The translations under genes were made by a program, and so were the position numbers. Positions 5,301-6,719 of a DNA stretch of 6,719 nt are shown one piece after another (position 1 is the first letter of the stretch; each line of letters begins with the position of its first letter). The notes under the pieces were generated by a model. That model saw nothing but the letters and a program-made list of their open reading frames with translations, was not told the DNA's origin and did no database searches. Origin of the DNA: Bacteroidales bacterium. Lineage in GTDB: Bacteria; Bacteroidota; Bacteroidia; Bacteroidales; JAOZVK01. The stretch lies in assembly GCA_029938185.1 (NCBI GenBank), contig JAOZVK010000323.1:1-6719 (forward strand). The letters are read 5' to 3'.

Positions 5301-6648
5301 GGTCTTCCTCTTTCTTTGCTACTTGCTTGTTTATTTTATTTATTCCTGAACTTGCATTGCTTGCATAACTACTTGAAGAAAATAAATTTTTATATTCACG
5401 GTATGCTGATTTAGTATTTTTAGATTGTGCTATTTTGTAAGCTGTAACCTCGGCATCTGATTTATGAAAATCGGATGAGCTTTTATCAATATAATCTTTG
5501 TAGGCTTGCATTGTGTTTGTTAGTTGCGCATCGGTATATAGTTTATTGTCATAAGCTCTTTCTATTTGACTTACATGCTTACCTTTTGGATAATAAATTA
5601 AATATTGCTTGTATATATTTGTTGAATTTTTCCATATTGCTTCATTGTATCGTAATGCTTCAATTTTATTTTTAATCTCAGAATTGTATTTACCATTTGG
5701 AAATCTTTTGACAAAAGCATTTAATAATTCTATGTCATATTTTTCTTTTATACTTTCATACACCAATGTTTCTAAATCGGTTATTTTTTGTTCAAAATGT
5801 GTGTGTGATGGTTTGTGTAATTTTAAATTTACATTGTATATACTGTCTTTATGAAAATTTATTTTTTTTGTATATTTTTTGCTTCCTTTTTTAAAGGTGA
5901 TTTTTGTTGGTGTCTTAGGTGAGTTGAAATTTCCCTCTCCCAAATCATTTGTAATAAATAATATATTTTTTCCTGCCACTTCAACACCCTTATAGGGTTT
6001 TCCGTTTTTTTTACTAATTTTAGCACTGAAATTTTTAAACTGGGGTAATTGCTTATATTTATTGCTAAAATAAATTGGTTCAAGACTCCAAACTTTTACA
6101 TTGTCATCTGTACTACCTGAAACAATATATTTACCATTCGGACTGAATGCTACACTGTTTACACATTCAGTGTGTCCTTCAAATGTTCTTATCTCAAAGC
6201 CGGTTTTGAGATTCCAAAGTTTTATAGTTTTGTCGCAACTGCCAGAAATAATATATTTGTCATCATGGCTTAATGCTACACTCTTTACACATTCAGTGTG
6301 CCCTTCAAATGTTCTTATTTTTTGTCCGGTTTTAACATTCCATAGTATTATACTTTTGCCACTACCCGAAATAATGAATTTGTCATCCGAGCTAAATGTT
6401 ATATTATGCACAGAACCGGTTCCTCTAAATGTTTTTATTTCTTGTCCACTATTTGTATTCCATAATTTTATTTGGTGGTTATTACCTGAAACAATATATT
6501 TGTCATCAGAGCTAATTGCAATAGCTTTTACTCCTATGTGGTTAAAAGTTCTTATTTCTTTTCCAGTGTTTATATTCCAAAGTTTTATTTTAGTACTTCT
6601 TGAAATAATATACTTGCCATTGTGGTTGTAGGCTACACCGCATCGCCG
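5188..6648 (-). CDS. WD40-repeat protein, 5'-truncated and 3'-frameshifted fragment
   Basis: The frame is open from 6648, just below an in-frame TGA at 6649-6651, to TAG at 5188-5190: 486 codons. WD40 similarity begins immediately (GVAYNHNGKYIIS, then LWNINTG) and runs for five blades to VKVWSLEP, so no start codon precedes the repeats. The GTG at 6409-6411 lies inside a blade (SVHNITFSSDD) and is not a credible start. Five blades are too few for the usual seven-blade propeller, so at least two blades and any N-terminal domain are missing. After the blades comes a linker and a compact beta-like domain (about 207-276, KPYKGVEV...SIYNVNL), then helical repeats with FPNGKY, YYPKGKHVSQI and YSSGRYVSQV. 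WD40 and such repeats are protein-binding scaffolds, so the intact protein probably held partners together. In Bacteroidota such repeats are often joined to caspase-like or kinase domains, but nothing of that kind is present here. It is probably non-functional as drawn. Confidence 0.75.
   Translation of the reverse strand, partial: RRCGVAYNHNGKYIISRSTKIKLWNINTGKEIRTFNHIGVKAIAISSDDKYIVSGNNHQIKLWNTNSGQEIKTFRGTGSVHNITFSSDDKFIISGSGKSIILWNVKTGQKIRTFEGHTECVKSVALSHDDKYIISGSCDKTIKLWNLKTGFEIRTFEGHTECVNSVAFSPNGKYIVSGSTDDNVKVWSLEPIYFSNKYKQLPQFKNFSAKISKKNGKPYKGVEVAGKNILFITNDLGEGNFNSPKTPTKITFKKGSKKYTKKINFHKDSIYNVNLKLHKPSHTHFEQKITDLETLVYESIKEKYDIELLNAFVKRFPNGKYNSEIKNKIEALRYNEAIWKNSTNIYKQYLIYYPKGKHVSQIERAYDNKLYTDAQLTNTMQAYKDYIDKSSSDFHKSDAEVTAYKIAQSKNTKSAYREYKNLFSSSSYASNASSGINKINKQVAKKEEDRIYKNAQNGDISNCDTYLNTYSSGRYVSQVQNRNKAY
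6094..6642 (-). repeat. Five tandem WD40 blades, about 120-126 bases each
   Basis: The blades repeat the pattern SVAFSPNGKYIVSGS...IKLWNLKTG.EIRTFEGH. The last two linkers are nearly identical at DNA level: the 10-mer ACACATTCAG recurs at 6161 and 6287, exactly 126 bases or 42 codons apart, followed in both by similar sequence for about 60 bases. The two upstream blades are shorter and lack the GHTECV segment (NHIGVKA and RGTGSVHN instead). Near-identity suggests recent blade duplication. Confidence 0.8.
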
Positions 6649-6719
6649 TCAGGCTAAAGATAATTCATTGACAATCAGATACGTAACACGAGTACGTACC
6701 ATTCCCTACCAACGGCAAG
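6640..6719. other. Unrelated GC-richer tail: insertion edge or misjoin
   Basis: Base composition jumps to about 46% G+C by hand count. The WD40 reading frame meets a TGA at 6649-6651, and no minus-strand frame continues the WD40 pattern. One plus-strand frame stays open across the tail, but it is too short to judge. The tail has two TACGTA palindromes 13 bases apart (6680-6685 and 6693-6698), and AGGCTA occurs on both sides of the break (6630-6635 and 6651-6656). I do not recognise an insertion-sequence end. A transposon edge, a recombination junction or an assembly chimera all fit. Confidence 0.45.

Noticed and set aside
5859..6083. Minus-strand open frame of 74 codons inside the WD40 gene
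   Set aside because: It is an alternative frame of the linker and beta-domain region, without conserved pattern; the WD40 frame is clearly the coding one.
6101..6631. Plus-strand open frame of 176 codons, rich in LPETIYL repeats
   Set aside because: It is the antisense shadow of the WD40 blades. Its repeats mirror the blade period, and it has no independent domain logic.

Overview
The window is very AT-rich (below about 30% GC by eye, except the last 80 bases) and suggests a member of the Bacteroidota. The grounds are a TAnnTTTG promoter element, A-rich rather than GGAGG-type leader sequence, and extracellular or scaffold-type repeats ('YPSGKYVSQV') common in that phylum. No rRNA, tRNA or CRISPR array is visible. 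All credible genes are on the minus strand, so the window is best read from right to left.

Right to left: (a) 6640-6719 is a GC-richer tail, unrelated in any frame to the gene it abuts. It looks like the edge of an inserted element or a contig misjoin. (b) About 4391-6648 holds one large gene that is now broken. Its 5' end is lost at the junction near 6640, and a one-base deletion between 5188 and 5203 splits the rest into two open frames. The original product had WD40 blades, a small beta domain, tandem helical YP.GKY repeats, and two copies of a short 'RGIV..WNS...IW..GW' module at the C-terminus. (c) 4261-4369 is a long imperfect palindrome resembling an integron attC site. (d) 4162-4193 is a Bacteroidota-type promoter. 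(e) 972-4124 encodes an N6-adenine DNA methyltransferase of the type II / Eco57I-like class, about 1050 residues. (f) 337-972 overlaps it by one base (TAATG) and encodes a 211-residue PD-(D/E)xK nuclease-like protein. (g) 214-309 is a second attC-like palindrome with the same ends and the same single-base bulge as the first. (h) 1-212 has no gene.

The methyltransferase and the nuclease-like protein appear to form a two-gene restriction-modification operon: the first protects host DNA and supplies target recognition, the second probably cuts unmodified DNA. The operon has its own promoter and sits between two attC-like palindromes in the same orientation, with each gene block stopping 20-30 bases before a palindrome. 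The most interesting reading is a defence operon carried as one unusually large (about 4 kb) integron-type cassette in an array without a visible integrase. The palindrome structure is seen directly; the cassette interpretation is inference.
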